A stretch of 25,276 bases of DNA from Phoronis australis (Eukaryota; Phoronida; Phoronidae). The notes beneath the pieces were generated by a model, which searched no databases, had not been told where the DNA came from, and worked only from the letters and a program-made list of their open reading frames with translations. The DNA lies in contig NMRA01001330.1 in the NCBI GenBank assembly GCA_002633005.1, positions 1,285-26,560 of the forward strand, given 5' to 3'. This document shows, piece after piece, positions 1 through 9,380 of the stretch. Each line of letters starts with the position of its first letter. The first letter of the stretch is position 1. Position numbers and translations under genes: made by a program.

Positions 1-228
1 GTGGCTTCCACATTCCGAACGCGGCTAGGAAATTAGCAAGCAGAACCATTTGATCCCGGGAAATTCATTCCGTTCCAGCATCCTGGTGGTACGATAAAAT
101 CCAGATCGTGACTCTCTTTAAAAAGTGTCACGACACAGTTGTTAAAAAAACGAAAAATAATAACACTTAAAGTCGCTCAAAATACTTCCCCTGTGAACCA
201 ACAAGGCCAAAATACCTAATTATACGAT

Positions 229-381
229 CAGGAGCGGATCCAGGATTTTGAGTTGGTGGGGACCGACCAGGGTAGAGTATTAGCCAGGATTTTGCCCTTC
301 AGACATTCGTACCCCGAAGTGCCAAATGGAATATGGGATAATTTTAGGGGGCTATGGTTCCTCCCCTTAAATCCGCCACTG
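229..381. mobile_element. Short non-autonomous TIR element, copy 1
   Basis: The left end reads CAGGAGCGGATCCAGGATTTT and the right end, reverse-complemented, reads CAGTGGCGGATTTAAGGGG, so the ends form imperfect terminal inverted repeats sharing the core GCGGAT. A second copy of exactly the same length (153 bp) lies at 8268-8420, with the same ends and a very similar interior, for example the shared block GCCAAATGGAATATGGGA. The CAG..CTG ends resemble hAT-type MITEs, but that assignment is inference. The 8 bp on each side (TATACGAT and TTATTGGT) do not match, so no target-site duplication survives here. Open frames through this segment on either strand are by-products of the repeat and are not proposed as genes. 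Confidence 0.72.
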
Positions 382-1118
382 TTATTGGTTAGACATCTGT
401 TAGAACTTACTAAATCTGCTGTCACATGCCTGGTAGTAAACACAGCAGAGTTGGATTTGAGACTTTCGCTTCTGAAACTGGACTCGAGTCCTATTTTTGG
501 GTGGATCGTGCGCATTGGATAACATTGGTTTTGTCGGTTGAATGCGTGATATTGATTGACTGTGGCATAAGAAGGTTAAAAGCCTTCCTAGGCAACAGAG
601 TCAAACGTTGACGAGGGTCTCTTTGTTAGAATTATTAAAAACACAGGTTATATTGATCTAAGGTGAATTATTTATAAACCGTTCTTCTTTAGCTGACACG
701 AAACCAACAACTATTTGTACGTAATATAATTTATTTGAATTCCTGGCACATTTTTCCTACATGGTAGACCGTATTTTTTAAGATGCATTGCTGTGAACTA
801 GAGTTAATCGTAACTTTATCTTCGCTGCGTTGGAGGGGGCAAAATAAAACCCTTTTATCGGATATTCATCTATAAATACACTGCCCCGATTTCAGACGTA
901 GACAACAATAAAACGCCTACATTTGAAATCAATATATTGCTTCTTGATCTTCCACGACTCGTATGTTCAAAGAACGACATCTTCTTAGAAGACTTGATAG
1001 CACAATTAGTTATTGTATCACAGCGCGCTCTCTTTTATCAATTTAGGTACATGTAGCTCCTCAACAATGAAAAGACTTGTGTTGAAAAGCAGGAATCAAT
1101 ACATCGATGTTGAATCTG
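382..1118. other. No recognised feature
   Basis: AT-rich sequence with no credible exon, repeat or RNA gene. One TACATGTA octamer lies at 1048-1055. Confidence 0.5.
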
Positions 1119-1312
1119 TGCGTTCTATTGCCTGTGTTCACGGTCGTACAGTTTCTTAATGGATTAAACTGCAATCACAAAGATTTATTTCACCGACTGA
1201 CTTAAATATACTGTATTAAATATGCGTTCTATGGTCTGTGTTCACTATCGGACAGTTGCTTAATTGATTAAACAGCAATCGCAAGGTTTTGTTTCACCGA
1301 CTGACTTGAATA
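1119..1312. repeat. Tandem duplication, 104-bp period
   Basis: The blocks 1119-1208 and 1223-1312 align without gaps at an offset of 104 bp. Both begin TGCGTTCTAT, both contain GATTAAAC and both end CACCGACTGACTT(A/G)AATA. About 13 of 90 positions differ by eye, roughly 86% identity, so the duplication is not recent. No coding or RNA signature was recognised in the unit. Confidence 0.8.
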
Positions 1313-2080
1313 CAACGAACCCAAGGTCAAATCGGACACTAAACATGTCCGCATTTGGTTAACTTCTGAACTTAATATCTCGAATCCCAATAAAACTTTA
1401 AGATAATATACTTGATACATTGTTCCCTAAAACACCGCAAGGCGTTGTCTGTAAAATGCTCCACTTTAGCAAGAAGGGATATCAAAAAGAACTTTTACGA
1501 TTTTCATGAAAACATTCAAAAACTGCATAAAAGGGAAACAAAATTGATGATTTAAACGGTAGCAGCGTTTTTGATATTTCACCTTGGACATTCTTATTAA
1601 TTAAAAGTTGGCCATGCAGTTGAAACCATTGTTTTTCTATCAATGAATCCTCTTTTTTGCTAAATTTAAAAAGACATAGTCGCGTGATCCAATCAACGAC
1701 AGATTGGTATAACAGTCGAAATCTATTTTTTTGTTTATTTTATTATTTATTATCATCGATAAACAAGTACAAATGCAAACAAACTAACAAATAAGTACAC
1801 CCATTCATTCGCGCATGCTCACCTCAGGAGAGACCATTCTCGTATCTCGTATAAAGTAACTAACTTCTACATGGAGTTAACGCCAACAATAAAATTTTCC
1901 CATTTCGTAGAGAAGCTGTCACATACAAAATTTTCATATGCAATTATTTTTTCAGCATTACAGTACTCATGATTATATGCTATAAACTTGTGAAAATTAG
2001 GTATATTTTTGTGACATCTCTCCTTGTGAATATACTATTTGGCTAGTAAAAGCAAAATGTTAAATAGAAAATCATGTGTC
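1313..2080. other. No recognised feature
   Basis: Very AT-rich sequence, including a low-complexity stretch near 1725-1755. No exon, repeat family or structured RNA could be supported. Confidence 0.5.
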
Positions 2081-2358
2081 TCATAAAGCCCATAATTCAA
2101 GAATGACACGTTCGTAAGGTAGACACTTGGGAAGCTGAATGAGACACCATTGAAGTAGTTTTCTGAATTCCTTCCAAACATATTTTACAAGACGACATTC
2201 CCAAAAAAGTGTGACATCGTTTCTGGAGCTTCATTACATAAAGGAATATAAGTAAGAATCCCAGACATGGATTTTGATTAAAAACTAATTGTTGAATAAA
2301 TCCTGTGTAATATTCTAAGTAGGAACCATCTAATGTTGGGATCCTTGGGGATTTCAAT
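2081..2358 (-). pseudogene. C-terminal fragment of an L1-type LINE ORF2 (zf-RVT region)
   Basis: On the minus strand from 2358 the frame reads IEIPKDPNIRWFLLRILHRI, which resembles the segment after the reverse transcriptase in L1-type ORF2 proteins (…RW.. LRILHRI..). After an in-frame TAA at 2280-2278 the same frame continues to PLCNEAPETMSHFF. A one-base deletion in the T-run at 2208-2203 then shifts the frame, which goes on as WECRLVKYVWKEFRKLLQ and ends at a TGA (2083-2081). C..E.PET..H.FWEC..V...W is the hallmark of the zinc-binding zf-RVT domain that ends many L1-clade ORF2 proteins. In the intact family this domain sits C-terminal to the RT and is thought to bind nucleic acid. The stop and the frameshift show this copy is dead. 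No RT core was found upstream. The family call is by motif recognition only. Confidence 0.68.
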
Positions 2359-2567
2359 CTAAACTATCTCCTAACTCTATTTCTCATTTACTCTGACTTA
2401 GAAGGTTTTCTTAACGTCGTTAAAGACTGAACAAATATGTCTACAACCCTTCAAACCTTTCTGTAAGTGAGTGATCGCTAAGTGCATGCAAGGAGAATAG
2501 TCATTAACACTTTAAAATTTACTTTGCAATAGACTTTTTGAAACCTTTTTAGAACAGTAACAACACC

Positions 2568-2888
2568 ATGCGCGCATTTATCATAAATGGGAAGGAGATT
2601 AGAAACTCTGGTAGCCACAGAGTTTTTCCTTCGCACGTATTTCAAAATCGTGATTTTTTATTTTCTCTGAAAATTTTCTTACATGGGAATATCGATTACT
2701 GTGTACTGGACGTTGCGAGATGGTACTTTCGTCAGGAATTGTTTAAAAAATATTTTTGACGACCTTTCGCGTTCCAATGTCTCTTTAAAAGAATTGAGGA
2801 CCCAGACTCTGTGCTACAAAACGACATTGTGCATATTACAAAATTATTTTCATCGAGCAGTATCAGGAGGAAAATGGAGACGGACTGA
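2568..2888 (+). other. Unrecognised open stretch with one internal TGA
   Basis: From an ATG at 2568 the frame runs 63 codons to a TGA at 2757-2759, then stays open for 42 more codons to a TGA at 2886-2888. The part after the first stop (beginning RPFAFQCLFKRIEDPDS) has a mixed polar composition like coding sequence. The part before it ends DVARWYFRQELFKKYF. No family is recognised. It could be a decayed transposon ORF, an exon with a chance stop, or simply a random open frame. There is no evidence for selenocysteine recoding. Confidence 0.15.
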
Positions 2889-4660
2889 GAAAATCCCTAC
2901 TTGAGCTACTGCCATGTGGCAATTATTGAAAAATCTCAATAATAAGACAACATACACCATTTATTAATCTCAACTTGTAGACCTTCCTATCTGACATTAG
3001 AAACACAAAGAACTGAACAACTGTTGTTGCTGCGTAAGAATGCATTCAACTAACCTGGAACTTGCAGGCTCGTCATTGGATTCGCCCACTGCAATACCAC
3101 TGAAGTAGATTGGTTTCGTGACCTGGCGATAGATAGAGCTACTAGTTGGAGACTGTGACCATCCACTCGGCACCATTAAGTTTCCCACAATGGCCAATAG
3201 GTCTCTCACCAAGTCCTAATCGTCACGCGGAGCGCCAAGTGGGATCATTCTGCTGATGATAGCGTTGTCAACTTGCACGTAAGAAAGCCACCAATATGGC
3301 TCCAAATCTTTGCCAGACGATAATTACCTGAGAAATATTCGAGAAAAACACATGTACACCAACCTGCAACGATCACTTCCCGGCAGTCTACATTGCATAT
3401 GTACAGTGTATGCTGAAAACCTTTCCGCACCGAAGGATTTGCTTCAAGGTGATGTGTTGAAGTTGTTTGTAGCCGGACATAATTTCGTTTCCCATTTTGT
3501 CTTACTTTCTGCATTCACTGTGCTTGCAATTCCCACTTACAAAAACAAACACAAAAACCTGCACACAGTATTGGTGAACTATAAAGAGTTAGGCTAAATC
3601 GAGACGCGCTGGACTATTTAATGAGAACAAAAACGTCGACTTGAATTGAGTTATTTTTCGAGAATCTCATGGCGGCACGGCAACTGGGCACAATAGGCGA
3701 TGATGGGGCTTCTTATGCAAAAATGAATGTTTTAAATTCCAAAATGGGTTTTGGACAACAGTCCATCAAACATAATAAGTTCCATATGAATCGCATCAGC
3801 CATATTATGTTCCAAATTAAGCCAAATTGGACATTTTCTAGTGTTTTACGTAACATTATTTGTTGACAGTGTCGAATTTATAGGAGGGCCTCCCTCCAAG
3901 AGAGGAATTAGCAGGAATGGGAGACCCTTGACACTTTGAAAGGTTGTATCATTGAAAACTGAATAAGAGTTACACATCGTGTGGTCACCTTCCATAAAAG
4001 GTTTAGTACCGCTACGATTTCACGAAAACAGGGAAACACTTAGAGGCAACTGATTACAGCGCTGAGACACTCCTCTGTGAGCAGCCCCTTTAGTTGAAAG
4101 GATACACATAGGAAAAGAGGGAAGAGTGGCTACAGATGCATTAGGTTCTCAGTTCAATGTCAAGTGATATACAGATTCTCATAAAACAGTGAAAGAGAGC
4201 GATGGATCGTTCCATTTTTCCAGTTCTGAAAGGTGTCTACGGGGAACTGCAGCTTCTTCTTCAACTTGCAAACATGAAATACGTACGATTGAGAATCTGT
4301 TTTTTTTTCGTACATTTGCGATGTACATGTATGTGTGACCAAGAGCATGTTTCCAAGGGCATTTCGATGATCTAAACTACTAAAATTGCCTATACGCCAA
4401 ACACAGATACATTGGCCACTGTCCAAAGGATAAATATAACATTGCATGGTCGTTGGTATATGTTCTCGCAGAAATTTTTCTCTCTTCTACATATTTCGCT
4501 GTGCCTTTCTGCTCCGACTACGTGGGTAACCACGGTTATACTCTGCACTCCCGTAAATTGCCGCGAAGGCCCAGAGTAGGTGAAGCCGAAGTCGCGAATA
4601 CAAACTCAACTAATTTACGCTTCGATCGTTAGCCAAATGGCTGAACGTATCTAAAGTTCC
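2889..4660. other. No firmly supported feature
   Basis: Several open frames of 60-95 codons occur on both strands, but they overlap each other and many lack an ATG. One on the minus strand (about 3212 down to 3055) ends at a CAG|GTTAGT donor-like site. None matches a family I recognise, so none is called a gene. A TACATGTA octamer lies at 4324-4331. Confidence 0.4.
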
Positions 4661-5070
4661 GTTTAGACATCAACTTTTGATCCAGCGAAACTGACACGGA
4701 GCAACTTGATCGGTGGCAAGTGGCTGTTTACACACGCAATTTCAGTAACTGTGGCAAGACGGAAATTGTACGCTGGAAAGTGGAATCCACATGCGCAAAT
4801 TTTCAAATAGTGGGAGTTGCAGAGACAGAGAACCCGTATGTAGGTCATTGCGCAAGCGCTGTAGAGATGATCCTTTCCGCCTTGCCCCAGTTTCGCGTTT
4901 AGACACATAATTGATAGGGAACAAGATGTTCGAGCATAAATTGCCTCACCTCACAAATGGGTGGCAAAAGTTGTCACCGCGGTGTCAATTTGCTCCGTGT
5001 CAGTACCGTTTACACACTGGAACATCTCGTTCCGTGTCAGCTGATCCGTGTCAACTTTTGTAGTGTAAAC
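4661..5070. mobile_element. MITE-like element with about 43-bp imperfect TIRs
   Basis: The left end begins GTTTAGACATCAACTTTTGA and the right end, reverse-complemented, begins GTTTACACTACAAAAGTTGA. Both continue through (GATC)CAG… to CTGACACGGA(G/A)C, so about 43 bp align imperfectly in inverted orientation. Further in, the right arm repeats the motif as CTGACACGGAGCAA (complement of about 4990-5003), which makes CCGTGTCA a subterminal repeat. The interior has no coding signature. A single element of 410 bp is the simplest reading. The superfamily is unknown. Confidence 0.6.
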
Positions 5071-5084
5071 AGCACTTTTATCAT

Positions 5085-5219
5085 GTGCATAGGTTAATTC
5101 TTGTTAGAGGCGTAAAACAATTATTTGCAGCGTAAAGATAACTTTTAACGGCTTAAAGTAATTATTTGAGGGCGTAAAGTAATTTACTTTACGTCTCTAA
5201 CAAGAATTAACTTACGCAC
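5085..5219. mobile_element. Small foldback element with 32-bp TIRs
   Basis: Positions 5085-5116 and 5188-5219 are inverted repeats matching at 29 of 32 positions; the inner 24 bp match at 23. The interior carries three to four imperfect copies of a (G)GCGTAAAGTAATTATTT-like unit. It also has a nearly perfect palindrome at its right side, CGTAAAGTAA-T-TTACTTTACG. A transcript would fold into one long hairpin. There is no coding capacity. It abuts the elements on either side. Confidence 0.8.
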
Positions 5220-5240
5220 GTAATTTAGGTGCGCAGCTTT

Positions 5241-5785
5241 TATCGTAGTCCAAGTGCGCTATAAGTCTTATTAATTACACAAATAATTCGTAATTTATTC
5301 CATTTATAATTGTTTAGACAATCAGAAGCCAGGAATAATTATTGTAATTAATGTTTTTTACTGTAAGTAATATTTATTTCGGAAATAAATCAACCAATCG
5401 GATGCCAGGAATAATTACTGTAATAAATACATCGGACTTATGTTGCACTTGGCCTAGCTACTATAGGCCAAGTGAGACCTAAGTCCGATTTATTAGTGTA
5501 ATGATTCCCCGATTTATCCCAGTAATAATTCTTTAGACAATCAGAAGCCAGGAATAATTACTGTAATAAATATTTATTACTGGAATAAATATTAATTTCA
5601 GTAATAGATATTTATTACAGTAATTATTCCTGGGATCTGATTTATTCCACTAATGAATATTTATTACTGTAATAAAAGCTAATTAGAGCAATAAATATTT
5701 ATTACATTAATTATTCTTGGCTTCTGGTTAGCTAAAGAATTATTACTGGAATAAAACGGACTTATGTCGCACTTGGCCTACGATA
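5241..5785. mobile_element. Complex nested foldback cluster
   Basis: The outer ends are inverted repeats: TATCGTAG(T)CCAAGTGCGCTATAAGTC at 5241-5267 against its near complement at 5759-5785. A second, facing pair of the same end sequence lies inside (5433-5456 and 5464-5487), separated by seven bases. The cluster can therefore be read as two adjacent elements (5241-5456 and 5464-5785) or as one element invaded by a relative. A subterminal block with the core CCAGGAATAATTACTGTAAT occurs five times: forward near 5320, 5395 and 5541, reversed near 5610 and 5705. In the right-hand unit the inverted arms extend to roughly 100 bp. There is no coding capacity. Confidence 0.78.
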
Positions 5786-7308
5786 AACGTTCACCCATTT
5801 GGCAAACGATACTCTTCTCCGCAAACACCACGCCTCATGCACTCATGGTTGTAGCTCCGCTCTCATCTGTGATAGGGTCACATCACGAAATTGTAAATGC
5901 TACCTACTCGTCTAAAAAGCACGGTTCCTGAGCTACAAACTCTGCTCTGGTACCAAAAACACCCCTGGGTTCACTTCTACAATGTGTCCTGTTTTCACTA
6001 TCACCGTGGCAGGTCGATATGGTCTTCGATTTGATATGAGACGGTATATAAGTCAATCTATCCTATCGCGGCTCAAGTCGCTACATGTACGTCTCCGCGT
6101 ACTCGTTACATACCGGGCGGCTTACTATCTCGGCCGCCTCAAATCTGTTCGTCTTCCCGTTTACCGCACTGCCAAGGCCGAGTCCGAGTTAGACTCTGCA
6201 CCGTCTGCTGGATAGCTCCTTTGATAGCGCACTCTCCTTTTCCGTGTCAAGATCTTCCTTGATAAAATGGATTGTTTTCAGTTACAGCCACTATTTATAT
6301 TTTCCGTTAGTTTTTGTTCTCCCGGGAATCCCACGAAGACCATTGTCGGTTCGATAACATTGTTTTGAGACAATAGTGTGTTGAGAAGAATGTCAAACGT
6401 GTACCACCGACACAGGAAATCGTTGGCGAAAGCATACACAGGAACCAATATCTGCACATGCGCAAGTATATGTACATGTACATGTATACGCCACTTCCTC
6501 CGTCCGAGTGAAACGATTTGGTTACCCGTTCACACTTGCGAAGTACATATCGGCTAAGAATTAATTCCGCTCGAAACCTCCTACTAAAGCAGATTCGATT
6601 ACAACTAAATCGGCGGCGTTTACACACGCTCCGCAAATTGTCTTGAACCTAAAACCGGGCTTAACCGATTTAATGTTCCTATAGTGTAAATGGGGTATCA
6701 TTCTTTGGTGAATTTGCACGTGGTTCCAATACAAGTCACCATTGTCAGTTAGTCCTGTTTTATGTGTACTGGCCCGGGTTTAGTAAGTCAACGAGCTGAG
6801 AATACAGGTTCAAATCCGTGGTCATGTGTGCGTCGGGTGGTCTGTAACCTGTTTGCGGCTGCGAATATTTTCATACGCAGTGAACTTCGTTATGTTATGG
6901 TTTTGTCGTCGTGTGCACTCGCACTTTCACAAACAATATTTTCTAAATACCTAATGTGCTCAGTGGATTAGAGGTTCTACACGGTCGCGACACTGATCTT
7001 TTGAGGCTTAATCATTATAGGTCACCTGATGTCAGCGTATGGCATGTGAGGAATTTAAAATAATTTTTATAAAGGGTTCTTCACATCAAAACACGAACCA
7101 AAGCAATTGATTTTAAAAGTGGCGTTGCATTGAGGCTTTGAGGAAACAGCCGACTAACCCCAGTAGGCCTAGTTGTCATTTATCGTGACACAGGGCAAGT
7201 ATAGCAAAATTAATTAAAATAAATCACTTGTCGAATTGGTTTACCGGTATTTACGGTGGCCCGAAAGTATCATCGCTACTTTTGTTTAAATATTTTTTCA
7301 TTTTTCAT
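5786..7308. other. No firmly supported gene; GC-richer patch and tRNA-like B box
   Basis: A GC-richer patch at about 5990-6220 contains a 77-codon open frame and the hairpin GGCGGC/GCCGCC (6116-6121 and 6133-6138), but no recognisable product. GTTTACAC and TAGTGTAAA motifs near 6610 and 6680 echo the ends of the 4661-5070 element and may mark another decayed relative. A B-box-like GGTTCAAATCC lies at 6807-6817 without a convincing tRNA fold. TACATGTA occurs at 6082, 6473 and 6479. Confidence 0.4.
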
Positions 7309-7326
7309 TTTCCACCTAGGTGGAAA
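7309..7326. repeat. Perfect 18-bp palindrome
   Basis: TTTCCACCTAGGTGGAAA is fully self-complementary with no spacer. It could be a dimeric protein-binding site or chance. No neighbouring element explains it. Confidence 0.6.
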
Positions 7327-7741
7327 TAATTCAACCGACTTATCATTTGTATAAAATGTTTGGATGGAAATTGCGCTGTGATTTTGGAACTCCGCAACGG
7401 GACATTGAAAGCTCATGTTGCTATGGAGACACATAGCAAGCAACTGCAACAAACTAATTAAACTACGTGCTGTTTACTTTGGTGGTATTAACATGAAGCA
7501 TTAACTTCGTTGTGTCTTCTTTTACTGTTAGGCAAAACGAAGGTCTACAAATGTACGTGTTCCGTTCCAATTTTCATAAAGGCAACCACATTTGGCCGAG
7601 AGCTGATTTCGTTCCATACACGTGTGCCTCCACACACACGCGGGAGCTACATGTACTCAATGGCTAGCATAGTAACCTAAACAATAGCTGAACAGAACTC
7701 GAGCGGGCGAAGGCCGCATAACGCATGATAGCAACTAATAG

Positions 7742-7947
7742 GAAGGTCCATCTGCACCATTCGCAGCAACAGCAACCGTACGAGGCCAACAATACCACCC
7801 CAGTTACCATGACAGCTATATTCGGAGAAAAGTAGTGCAACGCAATCTTGAACGGAACGCTCAGCAGCCACTGGTGCGGTACTCTCGTCAGTTGACGACG
7901 GACACTCGTGACGACTGGCTGAGTCTTGGTGGAGTGCTAAAATCGCG
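7742..7947 (+). other. Candidate internal exon, unknown product
   Basis: A frame without ATG is open from 7742, just after a TAATAG, to 7947, where the consensus splice donor GCG|GTAAGT begins. Its end reads YSRQLTTDTRDDWLSLGGVL, polar and mixed like coding sequence, and local GC is above the surroundings. The upstream AG has a poor pyrimidine tract, which weakens the exon model. The minus strand is also open here for 107 codons but lacks an ATG (it begins with TTG after a stop). At most one of the two can be real. No family is recognised. Confidence 0.2.
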
Positions 7948-8267
7948 GTAAGTTTTTTACGCTTTTGTAGCTGACGTTGTATGACATTTAAAACATCCAA
8001 TTATGCATTTACAAAATTTTGAATTGCACATTTTATCACCAAAGTAACCTATATGCTGTTCTTACCAAGTAGAAGGTACCGTTTAACAAAGCTGTCCCTC
8101 GTCTGTGCCGCCTCCTCTCGGCGTAGCTGGCAGCTAATTGCTTGATGCTAATTATTTTGTCCAAAACAACCATTCTCACATAAAGCAGGTGCTCAGAGTG
8201 TAGTTTGTTTATGTCATGTGTGGGTTTTCGTGCACTCGTGCGTTTGCGCTTTAAATTTAGCTATTTC
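7948..8267. other. No recognised feature
   Basis: AT-rich sequence following the candidate splice donor. Nothing further can be supported. Confidence 0.5.
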
Positions 8268-8420
8268 TAGGGGCGGATCCAGGATTTTGAGTTGGGGGAC
8301 AGGCCATAGTATTAGCCAGAATTTTGCCCCGTCAGACATTCGCACCCCCGAACTGCCAAATGGAATATGGGAGAATTTTAGAGGGTCCATGGCCCCCTTG
8401 CCCCCCTAAATCCGCCACTG
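8268..8420. mobile_element. Short non-autonomous TIR element, copy 2
   Basis: Same 153-bp length and end structure as the copy at 229-381: left (T)AGGGGCGGATCCAGGATTTT, right AAATCCGCCACTG. The flanks carry the direct repeat ATTTCTA at 8263-8269 and 8421-8427, a plausible 7- to 8-bp target-site duplication overlapping the first bases of the TIR. That length would suit a hAT-like element. The element is non-coding. Frames through it translate to similar peptides in both copies only because the DNA is similar. Confidence 0.75.
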
Positions 8421-8427
8421 ATTTCTA

Positions 8428-9302
8428 TCGTGATTTTGAGCGGAGTTTCTTCAAAAAGGTGATGATTGTCTTTTTACACTTCTGGGAAATTAAAAATAAA
8501 AACAAAATGAAAATAGCCTCTGCGACGATGTTTTATTATAATTCTAATTAAATGACCGTTGAATTACTGAGCTGTTGAACAAGACCGTCTGTAACGTAAT
8601 TATATGAAAATCTCGGTTCTCTTCAAAAACTGATATTTAAGCAGATCTTAATTTCTCACCATAGCAAAAAACCTGCACATTCAGCCAAACGTCTACAAAA
8701 CTGAACAATTTACTTCAGCAAAAGAAAATATCGTCTAAAAGTGAAAAGAATTGAGTTCTTTTCAGTGCAAAACACACAAAAACATGACATAAATGCTGTT
8801 TCACATAAATGACTAAATGTCAAAAACGCTGTTAAAATTTTTAAATTATCGTTTCGTTCACGTTTTATGCAACTTTCTACCGTTTCATAAAATTCACCAG
8901 TCTTATTTTTGGCCGCTCCTCTTGTGAGAGAGGATTACTTGGCGATTTCTTATAGAACGTTTGGAGAACAATGTACAAAGCATAGTGCAGTGTATGTTAA
9001 AGTTTGGTATGAATCCGATGAGTCTGCAGGGATAAGGTAATCAAATTTTAACCAAATTTGAGATCTGTGTGTGTATGTATGTACACATGTATCTGTATGT
9101 ATCTGTATGTAACTATGTACATGTATGTGTCGCTTTGTTTGAGGACGGACTACACAGTTCAGTTTAATGTTTGAGGAAAACTTGACTCAAATTTTCATGC
9201 ATTTGTAATCTAAGCTGGATGGTAGTTTGACGTTGAACATATATTCTGACAGAAATCCGACATCACGATATGTGGGGAATTCTGCTGAGGATTGCTCCGT
9301 AA
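8428..9302. other. No gene; TGTA-rich microsatellite at 9066-9130
   Basis: AT-rich sequence. Positions 9066-9130 are an interrupted (TGTATG)/(TGTA) simple repeat containing a TACATGTA at 9118-9125. Nothing else is supported. Confidence 0.6.
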
Positions 9303-9376
9303 CCCCTGGTAATTTCACAGGCAATCATCACAGTCAGGAACTGTGTTTATAACTGACAGATAAGAAATACCAGGGG
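9303..9376. repeat. Long-armed hairpin with an inner hairpin
   Basis: CCCCTGGTAATTTC (9303-9316) pairs with GAAATACCAGGGG (9364-9376) over 13 base pairs with one bulged A. Inside the loop CACAGT (9329-9334) pairs with ACTGTG (9340-9345). The result is a compact branched fold of 74 nt. It may be a tiny foldback element or a structured RNA. No known RNA family is recognised. Confidence 0.6.
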
Positions 9377-9380
9377 TGTT

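Noticed and set aside
253-522. Overlapping frames on both strands through 228-611, and similar peptides at 8218-8551
   Set aside because: The peptide similarity between the two loci is explained by the 153-bp TIR element. The frames run from the repeat into unrelated flanks.
2757-2759. TGA as a selenocysteine codon
   Set aside because: No SECIS-like structure was seen downstream and the frame has no recognised selenoprotein family.
3310-3597. 95-codon plus frame with a hydrophobic segment
   Set aside because: It starts with TTG, not ATG, overlaps an equally long minus-strand frame, and neither has a recognisable domain.
6769-6850. Possible tRNA or tRNA-derived SINE head (B-box GGTTCAAATCC at 6807-6817)
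   Set aside because: The A box is poor, the A-to-B distance is short, and no acceptor or anticodon stem can be formed. No A-rich or repeat tail follows.
9066-9130. TGTATG-rich block as a possible regulatory array
   Set aside because: It is an ordinary interrupted microsatellite.
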